DNA from: Paracoccaceae bacterium
Lineage (GTDB): Bacteria > Pseudomonadota > Alphaproteobacteria > Rhodobacterales > Rhodobacteraceae
Reading direction: 5' to 3'
DNA length: 64,000 nucleotides
NCBI GenBank assembly: GCA_024227475.1
Contig: JAAEUI010000005.1
Span: 1 to 64,000 of the forward strand
A model generated the notes under the pieces. That model worked only from the letters and a program-made list of their open reading frames with translations. It had not been told where the DNA came from and ran no database searches. Shown one piece after another: positions 50,116-59,200 of the stretch. The position numbers were made by a program, and so were the translations under genes. Position 1 is the first letter of the stretch, and every line of letters begins with the position of its first letter.

Positions 50116-52704
50116 ATGCCGACACCCCGCGAAACCGCATCCACAATATCGGCCCGGGCGATGAAATCGCTCCGGTTACGCCTGCGGACAACCCAGGCGG
50201 CGATTGTCCTTGAGCGTGGCGCACAGAGCTTCTGGCCTCTGATCAGCTGGACGCTGGTGGTTGTCGCCGTTGTCCGATTAGGTCTTCTGGAAGATGCCAG
50301 CCAGACCGTCGCTATCATTTCTGTAACCGCCGCCAGCCTGTGTTGGCTGTATCTTTTTGCCGGCGGTGCACGGAAATTCAATTGGCCGCGCCGTAACGAC
50401 GTGGTTCAGCGGCTGGACCAAAGTCTGCCCGGGCGCCCACTGGAAGCGCTTGGCGACACGCAGTCTGTTGGCGCTGAAGATCCGGCCTCTCGCGGCCTCT
50501 GGGCGATGCATCTGGCGCAAATGGCAGAAGCCGCAAAACGATCCCGGGCTGCCATGCCCGACCTACGACTGGCCCGACGCGACCCCTGGGCCCTTCGCCT
50601 GGTCGCGATTTTTGTCTTCGCCTCAGCAATTCTGTTCAGCCGCACCGATCCCGTGCAGTCGCTGATCGACAGTCTGCAACCACAGGATCAGCAATTTGCC
50701 ACCGGCCCCAGTTTTGAGGGCTGGGCGGAACCACCGATCTATACCGGTAAACCGAGCATCTATCTCAATGACACTGCTGGTGGTTCCGTGTTGAACTTAC
50801 CTGAAGGCAGCAAAGTCACCCTGCGCATCTATGGTGACACGGAGACAGCCAGCCTGATCGAAACCGTCACCCAATCGGGCCATACCCAACTGCCGGCAGA
50901 TGCCGGCGATCTTGCTGAAGTCACTTTTGAAGTCACCAAAGACGGCACTATCACCCTGACCCCAGCCGAGAACGAACCGGTCAGCTGGCAGGTTCAGGTG
51001 ATCCCGGATCAGAGCCCAACCGTCAAGCTGGTGGAAGAGATAAGCCGCACCGTGCAGGGTTCGCTGAAAATGCCGTTCCACGCGCAGGATGACTACGGGA
51101 TTGTTGGCGGTTCGGTCACGATTGCACTGCAAATCGAACAGGTCGACCGCCGCAACGGGCTGGCACTTGAACCCGAGCCGCGCGAAACCGTGGTTTTTGA
51201 CCTGCCTCTGCCGTTCAACCGTGACACAACCGATTTCACCGAAACCGTGATCGAAGATCTGGCGCAACACCCCTGGGCCGGGTTGCCGGTCACGATCACC
51301 CTAGAGGTGTTTGACGACGCGCAGCAGATTGGGCACATCGAACCGCTGGTGGTTCCCATGCCCGGCAAGCGGTTTTTTGACAAACTTGCAGCAGCGGTTG
51401 CCGAGCAGCGCAGGGACCTGTTGTGGAACCGGGAGAACGGCAACCGGATTTCGATGATCCTTAAGGCCATCACCCATGAACCTGACACCATCTTTGACAA
51501 CAACAAAGCTTACCTGATGGTGCGCACCGCCCTGCGCCGCCTTGATTACAACCGCGAAAACGGCCTGAGCGATGTTGTGCGGGACGACATCGCCGACCTG
51601 TTGTGGCAAGCGGCGTTATTGATCGAAGACGGCGATTTATCTGATGCCCGCGAACGGCTGAAACGGGCTCAGGACCGGCTGTCAGAAGCCATGGAAAACG
51701 GCGCCACGGATGAGGAAATCGCCGAACTGATGGACGAGTTGCGCCGCGCAACGCAGGAATACCTGCGCCAATTGGCTCAAGAACAGCGCAACCGCCCACA
51801 ACAGGAATTCGGCGAAAACCAGAACCAGATGGATGTCACGCAAGACCAGTTGCAGCAAATGATGGACCGGATCCAGGAGCTGATGGAACAGGGTCGGATG
51901 GACGAAGCCCAGGCCCTGATGGAACAGCTTCAGCAAATGATGGAGAATATGCAGGTGACCCAAGGCCAGCCTGGTCAGGGTGATCCCAACCAGCAGGGTA
52001 TGGAAGGGCTGGGAGACACGTTGCGCCAGCAGCAGGAACTGGCCGATGATACTTTCCGGGAGCTGCAGGAGGAGTTCAACCGCAACCGCCAGCAGGGACA
52101 GGAGCAACAGGGAGACAACCCCAATGGCCGCCAGCTTGGCGAAAACGGCCAGCTGAACCAGCAGCCCGGACAACAGGGCGAAGGCGAACGAGGTCAGGGC
52201 CAGGGCAACCAGCTTGGCGATCTGGCCGACCGGCAGCAGGCCCTGCGTGATCTTTTGGAACAGCAGCGCGGCGAATTCCCTGGCGACGGCATCGGCGGCA
52301 ATGATGAGTTCCTGCAACGGCTGGACGAGGCGGAGCGACAAATGGGTCAGGCCCAGGAAAACCTGCGCAACGGCGATTCCTCCGGTGCGCTGGACGATCA
52401 GGCCGACGCTATGGAATCGCTGCGTGAAGGCATGCGCCAGCTCAGCGAAGCCACCCGCCGGGCCCAGGCCGAACAGAACGGCGGGCAGGGGCAGTTGGGT
52501 GCCCAATCCGGAGAGCAGCGCGATCCGCTCGGGCGGCGGCGCTCGCAATCCGGCGCGGTTAGCGGTGGTGAGAAAATCCTGCCCACCGAAGACCAATACC
52601 GCCGTTCTCGCGAGGTGATGGAGGAAATCCGCAAACGCTCGGGACAAAGGGACCGCCCGACGCTGGAACTGGATTATCTGAAACGGTTACTGGATCGGTT
52701 CTGA
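50116..52704 (+). CDS. TIGR02302/DUF4175 family membrane protein
   Basis: The product has 862 residues from the ATG at 50116 (GAAAGG upstream); a GTG at 50071 inside lysA is an alternative. Two N-terminal membrane helices (about 38-75) and a third (about 155-172) precede a beta-rich periplasmic domain. A long helical, Gln/Glu/Gly-rich region (about 535-790; QQMMDRIQELMEQGRMDEAQ) follows, and the tail KRSGQRDRPTLELDYLKRLL is conserved. It follows lysA in many alphaproteobacteria. The function is not established. Confidence 0.88.
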   Translation: MPTPRETASTISARAMKSLRLRLRTTQAAIVLERGAQSFWPLISWTLVVVAVVRLGLLEDASQTVAIISVTAASLCWLYLFAGGARKFNWPRRNDVVQRLDQSLPGRPLEALGDTQSVGAEDPASRGLWAMHLAQMAEAAKRSRAAMPDLRLARRDPWALRLVAIFVFASAILFSRTDPVQSLIDSLQPQDQQFATGPSFEGWAEPPIYTGKPSIYLNDTAGGSVLNLPEGSKVTLRIYGDTETASLIETVTQSGHTQLPADAGDLAEVTFEVTKDGTITLTPAENEPVSWQVQVIPDQSPTVKLVEEISRTVQGSLKMPFHAQDDYGIVGGSVTIALQIEQVDRRNGLALEPEPRETVVFDLPLPFNRDTTDFTETVIEDLAQHPWAGLPVTITLEVFDDAQQIGHIEPLVVPMPGKRFFDKLAAAVAEQRRDLLWNRENGNRISMILKAITHEPDTIFDNNKAYLMVRTALRRLDYNRENGLSDVVRDDIADLLWQAALLIEDGDLSDARERLKRAQDRLSEAMENGATDEEIAELMDELRRATQEYLRQLAQEQRNRPQQEFGENQNQMDVTQDQLQQMMDRIQELMEQGRMDEAQALMEQLQQMMENMQVTQGQPGQGDPNQQGMEGLGDTLRQQQELADDTFRELQEEFNRNRQQGQEQQGDNPNGRQLGENGQLNQQPGQQGEGERGQGQGNQLGDLADRQQALRDLLEQQRGEFPGDGIGGNDEFLQRLDEAERQMGQAQENLRNGDSSGALDDQADAMESLREGMRQLSEATRRAQAEQNGGQGQLGAQSGEQRDPLGRRRSQSGAVSGGEKILPTEDQYRRSREVMEEIRKRSGQRDRPTLELDYLKRLLDRF

Positions 52705-52763
52705 CGGGGATATGCGGACTTCGGCTTTGCGGACAAAACAGCCGTTTGGCCGATCACCAAAAC

Positions 52764-53495
52764 CTAAAATGCATCGTCTTTGAATGATAATTTCAGAAAA
52801 TTTTCAACTCGTGATGGCAAGCTGGGGTCGCGCCAGGAAGTTTCATGCGGAACTCCGGACAGGACTGCCAGCTCAAAGCCCTTGAGCACCCCAACCAGAC
52901 GTTTTAGATTTGGTAGTTCCGGGTCTTCGCTGCCCGCAATGCCAGCAGACCGAAGACGTAATCTTTCAATCTCTTCGCGTGGTATATCGATAATGTCCGG
53001 CATAGCTGCAACCAATGCATCCAACGCGTCATAGTCCGGTTCCGGTGTCATCAAGTCGCCGGTCTCACGGGCCCAGTTTGCGAATTCTTGATAAATCGGC
53101 ATGACGTCCTTCCCGGACCATCCTGAACCAATCAGCAACAAGGACAAAACCTTTTCGGGCTGTGATGTTGCTAGCTTCAGCGCAAGCTCTGCACCCAGTG
53201 AAAAGCCAATAACATGTGCTTCTTTTTCTTCTTCATTTTCCAGAACAGAGACGAGATCACGAACCAGTGCTTCCCCATACAAAGCCGGGTCATGCGGTTT
53301 TGCACTTTTGCCGTGACCCCTCAGGTCGGGCACAATGACCTTGCTTTTGGCACAGATGGCATCGACGACACCATTTTCGAGCCACATCTTTGACCACATG
53401 GTGATGCCGTGGATCAGGAGGACAGCCGGGCCTTCCCCATAGGTTGTATACGAAAGCCATTGACCGTCACTTTGCTCAACCCTCTTAGGTTGCAT
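52764..53495 (-). CDS. Alpha/beta hydrolase
   Basis: The product has 243 residues with the oxyanion segment LLIHGITMW, the nucleophile elbow GFSLG (Ser), PDLRGHGKS as in esterase/haloperoxidase-like members, and the catalytic His in SGVPHETSW. No signal peptide. It is convergent with the TIGR02302 gene (59 bases). The substrate is unknown. Confidence 0.87.
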   Translation of the reverse strand: MQPKRVEQSDGQWLSYTTYGEGPAVLLIHGITMWSKMWLENGVVDAICAKSKVIVPDLRGHGKSAKPHDPALYGEALVRDLVSVLENEEEKEAHVIGFSLGAELALKLATSQPEKVLSLLLIGSGWSGKDVMPIYQEFANWARETGDLMTPEPDYDALDALVAAMPDIIDIPREEIERLRLRSAGIAGSEDPELPNLKRLVGVLKGFELAVLSGVPHETSWRDPSLPSRVENFLKLSFKDDAF

Positions 53496-53661
53496 GGGGC
53501 ACCTCGACGATCCTTTTACCTGCCCAGTATTCTGACCAGATACGGTTTCAAGTCAAACATGACGCTGACACTTTAGGCTCAAACCAGACTTTCCCAAACA
53601 CCGACCGATTTTGTCGCCCCATCCCCTTTCGCCCAAATCGCAACCGTGATAGCGCGGCCCA

Positions 53662-54906
53662 ATGATACGCGCTCTCAAGGAAAACTGGGCCCTGTTTGTC
53701 GGCATGTTGATGCTAATGGCCGCCAACGGACTGTTGGCGACCCTTTTGTCCGTGCGTGGCTCAGAAGTCGGCTTTTCCGAAACCGTGATCGGGATAATGC
53801 AGGCCGGCTACCCTCTTGGGGCTCTGATCGGCAGCGTGGTTGCGCCCAAAATGGTGCAGCGCGTTGGCCATGTGCGTGCCTTTGGCGCTCTGGCCTCGAT
53901 GTGTTCGATTTCGGCCATCGTCCATCTTGTTACCAACGACGCAATCAGCTGGTCCCTGATGCGGCTGCTGGCGGGGTTTTGCTTCCCCGGCCTTTATGTT
54001 GTCTCGGAAAGCTGGCTTAACGCCAAAGCTGAAAACCACATGCGCGCGACGCTTTTGTCGATCTATTTTGTTGTTCAGATTTTTGGCGCTGCGCTTGGTC
54101 AGGCCATGACCGGGCTGAACGACCCCAGCGGCAATTTGCTGTTTGGCATCACCTCGATACTAATATCTCTGTCTCTGGTGCCGCTTCTGATATCCACCAA
54201 CCCAGCCCCGAAGTATATCGCTCCTGAGCGCCTGGCCCTTTCACAACTGGTCCGGGTTTCACCTATGGCCATCTTTGGTGTGGCGCTGAACGGCACGATG
54301 CAGGCCATGTTTTATGTCGCCATGCCGCTTTACGGTCTGGCGCTTGGAATGAGTGTGGGGCAGGCAGCTTTGTTGCTGGTAACAGGCACACTTGCCGGTG
54401 CGATTGCACAGTTTCCCATCGGCTGGCTCTCTGATCGGACAGACCGGCGGCTCGTCGTTCTGGGCTTGTCAGTGATCACTGTGTCCACCGTTTTGTTGCA
54501 GCTGGGCGGGGCATTTGGTCGGGTCCACCATATCAGCGTTGCACTGCTGGCCGCATCGATGCTGCCGGTCTATTCGCTCTGCGTTGCCCACGCCAATGAT
54601 CAACTCACGCCCAGCCAGATTGTCCCGGCCAGCGGTACGTTGGTGCTGGTTCTGAATGTCGGGGTTCTGGCCGGGGCATTTGGCGGGCCGTTTGTGCTTG
54701 GCTGGGCAGGGCCGGACAGCTATCTGGCAATTTATGGCGTGCTGGCCGGGTTGACGGCAGCGCTGGCGATGATCCGCCGGGCACAGGAAGATGCCCCCAA
54801 AGACACCCGCTCCGCCCCGGCCCTCGCAATGCAAAGCACTCAGACAGCGGCCATGCTGCATCCGCAGGCAAGGGATTCGGAAGAAACGCCTATTTCTCAG
54901 GATTGA
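53662..54906 (+). CDS. MFS transporter (YcaD-like)
   Basis: A 12-helix transporter of 414 residues. The loop between helices 2 and 3 and GWLSDRTDRRLVVLGL match the MFS motif A; RLLAGFCFPGLYVVSESWLNA is typical of the YcaD group. The last 40 residues are a polar cytoplasmic tail. The substrate is not predictable, but its closeness to the D-glutamate operon (134 bases) makes an amino-acid-related substrate worth testing. Confidence 0.88.
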   Translation: MIRALKENWALFVGMLMLMAANGLLATLLSVRGSEVGFSETVIGIMQAGYPLGALIGSVVAPKMVQRVGHVRAFGALASMCSISAIVHLVTNDAISWSLMRLLAGFCFPGLYVVSESWLNAKAENHMRATLLSIYFVVQIFGAALGQAMTGLNDPSGNLLFGITSILISLSLVPLLISTNPAPKYIAPERLALSQLVRVSPMAIFGVALNGTMQAMFYVAMPLYGLALGMSVGQAALLLVTGTLAGAIAQFPIGWLSDRTDRRLVVLGLSVITVSTVLLQLGGAFGRVHHISVALLAASMLPVYSLCVAHANDQLTPSQIVPASGTLVLVLNVGVLAGAFGGPFVLGWAGPDSYLAIYGVLAGLTAALAMIRRAQEDAPKDTRSAPALAMQSTQTAAMLHPQARDSEETPISQD

Positions 54907-55040
54907 ATCGAAGATTCTTTCATCATTGGGTTAGTTTTAGCCGTATTCTTGCGCTCACATAGGTTCAAACGGATGATATTCCCAATTTCTCCCGAATGGA
55001 TACGCTTAAACACAGGTGAATATTTTTCGAGGGGACAACC

Positions 55041-56042
55041 ATGATTCAGACACCTTACCTCCTGTTCCTCGGCGACGCCCCGGACGCTCTCGCGGCGAAA
55101 GTTGCCCAGGGTATCAAGGACTGGCGCCCGGATGTGTCAGTCGGGCAGCTTCGTTTGCCCGGATGCAACGCCGACATGGGGCTGACCGACATGACATTGG
55201 CCGAAGCCAAAACCGCCGGAGCCAAAACTCTCGTAATCGGTGTGGCAAACCGGGGCGGGGTGATATCTGACGCCTGGAAGAAAGTCCTGGTTGAGGCGCT
55301 GGAAATGGGGTTTGACCTGGCCAGCGGCCTGCACAACCTGCTGCGGGATGAACCGACGCTGGTTGCTGCGGCCCAGACCAACGGCTGCACCCTGCACGAC
55401 GTGCGGGTCCCGAACGCCTCTTACCCGATCGCCAACGGTGTGAAGCGCAGCGGCAAACGCTGCCTCGCGGTCGGCACCGATTGTTCTGTCGGCAAAATGT
55501 ACACCGCAATCGCCATGGAACGGGTGATGCACAAACGCGGCATGAAAGCCGATTTCCGTGCCACGGGGCAAACCGGAATCCTGATCACCGGTTCCGGTGT
55601 GCCTTTGGATGCGGTCATTGCAGATTTCATGGCCGGTTCAGTCGAATACCTGACCCCGGACAACGACGACGACCACTGGGACCTGATCGAGGGCCAGGGC
55701 TCGCTGTTTCACGTCTCCTATTCCGGGGTGACCATGGCGTTGATCCATGGCGGCCAGCCCGACGCGCTGATCCTGTGCCACGAGCCAACACGCAAACACA
55801 TGCGCGGCCTGCCGGATTATCAGCAACCGTCGCTGGAGACGTTACGCGACACCGCCATGCCACTGGCGCAGGTCGGCAACCCGGACTGCAAAATCGTGGC
55901 TGTTTCGGTGAATACCCAGCACCTGAGCGAAGCCGACGCGCTGGCCTATCTGGCCGAGGTCGAAGAGCGCATGGGTCTGCCCACGGTTGATCCGTTCCGG
56001 CAGGGTGCAGATCGTCTGGTGGACGCGCTGGAAGGCGTGTAA
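55041..56042 (+). CDS. dgcN: DUF1611 family N-acetyltransferase DgcN
   Basis: The product has 333 residues. A P-loop-like segment VGTDCSVGKMYTAIAMERV sits at about 152-170, with an N-terminal Rossmann-like domain (YLLFLGDAPDALAAKVA). The family is DUF1611; members with DgcA next to them acetylate D-glutamate in the DgcN-DgcA pathway described in marine bacteria. GAGGGGAC lies upstream of the ATG. It is the first gene of the group dgcN-dgcA-dat. Confidence 0.85.
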   Translation: MIQTPYLLFLGDAPDALAAKVAQGIKDWRPDVSVGQLRLPGCNADMGLTDMTLAEAKTAGAKTLVIGVANRGGVISDAWKKVLVEALEMGFDLASGLHNLLRDEPTLVAAAQTNGCTLHDVRVPNASYPIANGVKRSGKRCLAVGTDCSVGKMYTAIAMERVMHKRGMKADFRATGQTGILITGSGVPLDAVIADFMAGSVEYLTPDNDDDHWDLIEGQGSLFHVSYSGVTMALIHGGQPDALILCHEPTRKHMRGLPDYQQPSLETLRDTAMPLAQVGNPDCKIVAVSVNTQHLSEADALAYLAEVEERMGLPTVDPFRQGADRLVDALEGV

Positions 56043-56051
56043 AAAGCTGCT

Positions 56052-56107
56052 GCCCCGGACCCGATCCGGGGCCTCTCGCCGCAAAAGGCCCCGGCTCGAA
56101 AGCCGGG
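56052..56107 (+). repeat. Two GC-rich hairpins between dgcN and dgcA
   Basis: GCCCCGGA (56052-56059) faces TCCGGGGC (56065-56072), and CCCGGCT (56090-56096) faces AGCCGGG (56101-56107) around a CGAA loop. They resemble extragenic palindromes common in alphaproteobacteria. Without a T-run they are more likely mRNA-stability stems than terminators. Confidence 0.6.
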
Positions 56108-56130
56108 ACAGCACAGGATTTGAATACCCC

Positions 56131-57096
56131 ATGAAAATCACCGTCACCGCCGACACCTTCCGCCTTGCGCAGGTCTTCACCATCTCGCGCGGTTCGCGGA
56201 CTGAGGCGAAAGTCCTGACCATTTGCATTGAAGAGGACGGCATCAAAGGCTGGGGCGAGTGCGTGCCCTATGCGCGGTATGGCGAAACGCTGGAAAGCGT
56301 GACGCGAATGATCGAGGGTGTGAAGCCACCGGTTGGTCGCTCCGGGCTCTACACCCTTCCGGCGGGCGCGGCCCGCAATGCGCTTGACTGTGCGCTTTGG
56401 GATTTGGAGGCGAAGAAGGCTGGCAAACCGGTTTGGGAACTGGCGGGGCTGGACAAACCGGGGCCGGAAATCACCGCCTATACCTTGTCGCTCGACACAC
56501 CGGAAAAGATGCAGGCGCAGGCTGCCAAAAACGCCCACCGTCCGCTGCTCAAAACCAAACTCGGGGGCGGCACCAAAGACATAGCCCGGATCGAAGCGGT
56601 TCGCCGTGGCGCGCCGGACGCGCGGATCATCGTCGATGCCAACGAAGGCTGGACGCCGGAGCTTTACACTGAACTCGCACCCGTTCTTGTCCGCCTTGGC
56701 GTTGAAATGGTCGAGCAACCCTTCCCGGCGGGCGACGACGATGCGCTGCTGACGCTTGAGCGCGTACTGCCGGTCTGTGCCGACGAAAGCTGCCATGACT
56801 GCACCAGCCTGCCAGCGCTCAAAGACAAATATGACATGGTGAACATCAAGCTCGACAAAACCGGCGGCCTGACCGAAGCCCTCGCGCTGCGTAAGGCTGC
56901 GCTGGCCGAAGGGTATCAGGTCATGGTCGGCTGCATGGTCGGCTCGTCGCTCGCCATGGCCCCGGCCACGCTGATTGCCCAGGGCGCGGCAGTGACCGAC
57001 CTTGACGGACCGATGCTTTTGGCCGAAGACCGCGACAACGCTTTGCAATTCGACGCCGCAGGGGTGCATCCGCCCGCTGCCGAACTTTGGGGATAA
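56131..57096 (+). CDS. dgcA: N-acetyl-D-glutamate racemase DgcA (enolase superfamily)
   Basis: The product has 321 residues from the ATG at 56131. The muconate-lactonizing/dipeptide-epimerase group features are present: GWGECVPYARYG, the catalytic lysine motif LLKTKLGGG, the metal ligands IIVDANEGW, VEQPFPAG and CADESCHD, and the second lysine in NIKLDKTGGL. In the DgcN-DgcA route it converts the N-acetylated D-glutamate to the L form. Without its neighbours it could equally be an Ala-Glu dipeptide epimerase. Confidence 0.87.
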   Translation: MKITVTADTFRLAQVFTISRGSRTEAKVLTICIEEDGIKGWGECVPYARYGETLESVTRMIEGVKPPVGRSGLYTLPAGAARNALDCALWDLEAKKAGKPVWELAGLDKPGPEITAYTLSLDTPEKMQAQAAKNAHRPLLKTKLGGGTKDIARIEAVRRGAPDARIIVDANEGWTPELYTELAPVLVRLGVEMVEQPFPAGDDDALLTLERVLPVCADESCHDCTSLPALKDKYDMVNIKLDKTGGLTEALALRKAALAEGYQVMVGCMVGSSLAMAPATLIAQGAAVTDLDGPMLLAEDRDNALQFDAAGVHPPAAELWG

Positions 57097-57100
57097 CATC

Positions 57101-57952
57101 ATGAGCCGCACCGTATTTCTGAACGGAGACTACCTGCCCGAAGAAGATGCCAAGGTATCGATCTTTGACCGCGGCTTTCTGATGGCCGACGGGGTTTATG
57201 AGGTCACCTCGGTGCTGGACGGCAAGCTGCTGGAATTTGATGGCCACGTGAAACGGCTGGAGCGCTCGCTCGGCGAACTCGACATGGGCAAGCCGAAGGA
57301 TTTCGACAACTTGCTGGAAATCCACCGCGAGCTGGTTTCCCGCAATAACGTCGATCAGGGCGGCGTCTATCTGCAGGTCACCCGGGGCGTGGCTGACCGT
57401 GACTTTGTTTTCCCCAAGGATGCCGAACCCACCCTGACCCTGTTCACCCAGTCGCGCCCGCTGCTTGATACCCCCGCCAGCCAAACCGGCATCAAGGTGG
57501 TTTTCAGCGACGACATCCGCTGGGGCCGCCGCGATATTAAAACCGTGCAGCTGCTCTACCCGTCGATGTGCAAGATGATGGCCAAGGCCGCTGGCGCCGA
57601 TGACGTCTGGCTGGTCGAGGAAGGCCTGATCACCGAGGGTTCTTCAAACAACGCCTATATCGTCAAGGACAACCAGATCATCACGCGCGATCTGAGCAAT
57701 GACATCCTGCACGGCATCACCCGCGCCTCGGTTTTGATTTACGCCCGCGAGGCGCAGATGGAAGTTGTTGAGCGCGCCTTTTCACCAGCAGAGGCACAAG
57801 CGGCGGATGAGGCGTTCATCACCTCCGCATCCACCTTCGTGCTGCCGGTTGTGTCCATCGACGGGGCTCAAATCGGTGAAGGCACCCCGGGGCCGGTATC
57901 CCGTCGTCTGCGCGAGATCTACATTGATGAGAGCCGCAAGCGGGCGATTTGA
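57101..57952 (+). CDS. dat: D-amino-acid transaminase
   Basis: A fold-type IV PLP enzyme of 283 residues with FLNGDYLPEEDAKVSIFDRG at the start, the PLP lysine in RDIKTVQLLYP and EEGLITEGSSNNAYIV. It interconverts D-alanine and D-glutamate with 2-oxo acids. It starts 4 bases after the dgcA stop, which supports a combined role in D-amino-acid use. Confidence 0.9.
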   Translation: MSRTVFLNGDYLPEEDAKVSIFDRGFLMADGVYEVTSVLDGKLLEFDGHVKRLERSLGELDMGKPKDFDNLLEIHRELVSRNNVDQGGVYLQVTRGVADRDFVFPKDAEPTLTLFTQSRPLLDTPASQTGIKVVFSDDIRWGRRDIKTVQLLYPSMCKMMAKAAGADDVWLVEEGLITEGSSNNAYIVKDNQIITRDLSNDILHGITRASVLIYAREAQMEVVERAFSPAEAQAADEAFITSASTFVLPVVSIDGAQIGEGTPGPVSRRLREIYIDESRKRAI

Positions 57953-58034
57953 GCGTCATCCCAAATCCGGCGCTCCGCGGGCAATAAGGCTCCGGACCAG
58001 TTGTGTTTCAAAGCCGAACCGCCACAGTCGCCAG

Positions 58035-59090
58035 ATGATTTTTTCCAAACGTCTGTTTCTCGCCCCGCTTTTGGCAATTGCCACACTCATTTCCCATCCG
58101 GCTGCCGCCCAGGACTGGATCACCAGGGCGGCCTGCGCCATCAAATCCCCCCGCATTGACCCAGAAGTGATCAATCCGGAGTGGTTGGCGCGGGAGGAAA
58201 TCGCGGTTGAAAATGGCACCGGGCGACTGTGGCGCGTTACCTCGAAAGACGGCGCAGTCTCGCACCTCTGGGGCACATTCCATTCCAACGATCCGCTTAT
58301 TGTGGATTTACCGGACGAACTGCGCAGCGTTATTGACCATGCCAGGGTCATAGCACCGGAATTGACGTGGGATTTTAAAACCCGGGCTGATTTCGAGGCA
58401 GCCGTTCGCCCGGCCTGGTTTTGGAATTCGGAAGTGACGTCGCACGAGCCCGAGTTTCTGGATCCCAGAGTCAAGGAGTGGGTCCGCGCTCGATTGAAGT
58501 CGCTGGGCCATGAGGAATACGCCCTGAAATTTATAACCTTACCGGCTCTCTGGAGCGTTTTGGCACTGGGCCCCTGTACCGACTTCAGCAGTTGGACCGT
58601 CCCCATTCAGGACACTTGGATCGAATTGCTCGGAATGGATTCCGGCGCGGAGATTATCGGGCTGGAACAGTATGACAGAACTATTCTCGACCTTGCAAAA
58701 TACAATCACCGACGAACCGTCGTGGCTTCAGTAAAAGTTTGGGCGGCATATCTCAATCCCGAGAACTTCTCCGCAAGGCGGTCAACCGAATTCCACCTGT
58801 ATTTGAGTGGCCGCATTGGTGCACTGATGGCACTGGAGCGTGAACTTCTGGGTGACGTTTACGGGCAGATCGAGGCTGACCGGCTGCTACGTGACACCGA
58901 CACCTATTTTCTGGAAGAACGAAACCGCGGGTTTGTCGAGAATGCCGTTCCGCTTCTGGAACAGGGTAACGCACTGATCGCGGTTGGCTGTTTTCACCTG
59001 CCTGGCCCCACAGGACTGGTGCGGATGCTGCGTGATCGTGGGTATGAAGTAGAGCGTGTACCCGTGATAGGAGAGATCGGGGGAAACTGA
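58035..59090 (+). CDS. TraB/GumN family secreted protein
   Basis: The product has 351 residues. The ATG at 58035 starts a signal peptide (MIFSKRLFLAPLLAIATLIS, ending AAA). The TraB/GumN hallmarks are present: SHLWGTFHSNDP near residue 75 and LIAVGCFHLPGPTGLVRML near the end. The family has Tiki-like metalloprotease relatives; activity here is unproven. It is 82 bases after dat and may be read through. Confidence 0.85.
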   Translation: MIFSKRLFLAPLLAIATLISHPAAAQDWITRAACAIKSPRIDPEVINPEWLAREEIAVENGTGRLWRVTSKDGAVSHLWGTFHSNDPLIVDLPDELRSVIDHARVIAPELTWDFKTRADFEAAVRPAWFWNSEVTSHEPEFLDPRVKEWVRARLKSLGHEEYALKFITLPALWSVLALGPCTDFSSWTVPIQDTWIELLGMDSGAEIIGLEQYDRTILDLAKYNHRRTVVASVKVWAAYLNPENFSARRSTEFHLYLSGRIGALMALERELLGDVYGQIEADRLLRDTDTYFLEERNRGFVENAVPLLEQGNALIAVGCFHLPGPTGLVRMLRDRGYEVERVPVIGEIGGN

Positions 59091-59200
59091 TATTTACAAA
59101 AACGGTGGTCGGCGAAAAAAAATTCACCCTTTGGCGTTAAAACTGTTGCCCTTTCTAGAATTCCGACGTTCGATCCGGCAAGGAATATCGGAGTCACAAC

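Noticed and set aside
51781-52560. Gln/Gly-rich stretch as a tandem-repeat locus
   Set aside because: The codons vary and the region is the known helical low-complexity part of TIGR02302 proteins.
55627-57111. Long minus-strand open frame (494 codons) opposite dgcN/dgcA
   Set aside because: It is the antisense shadow of two well-supported genes and has no family features; high GC at third positions produces such frames.
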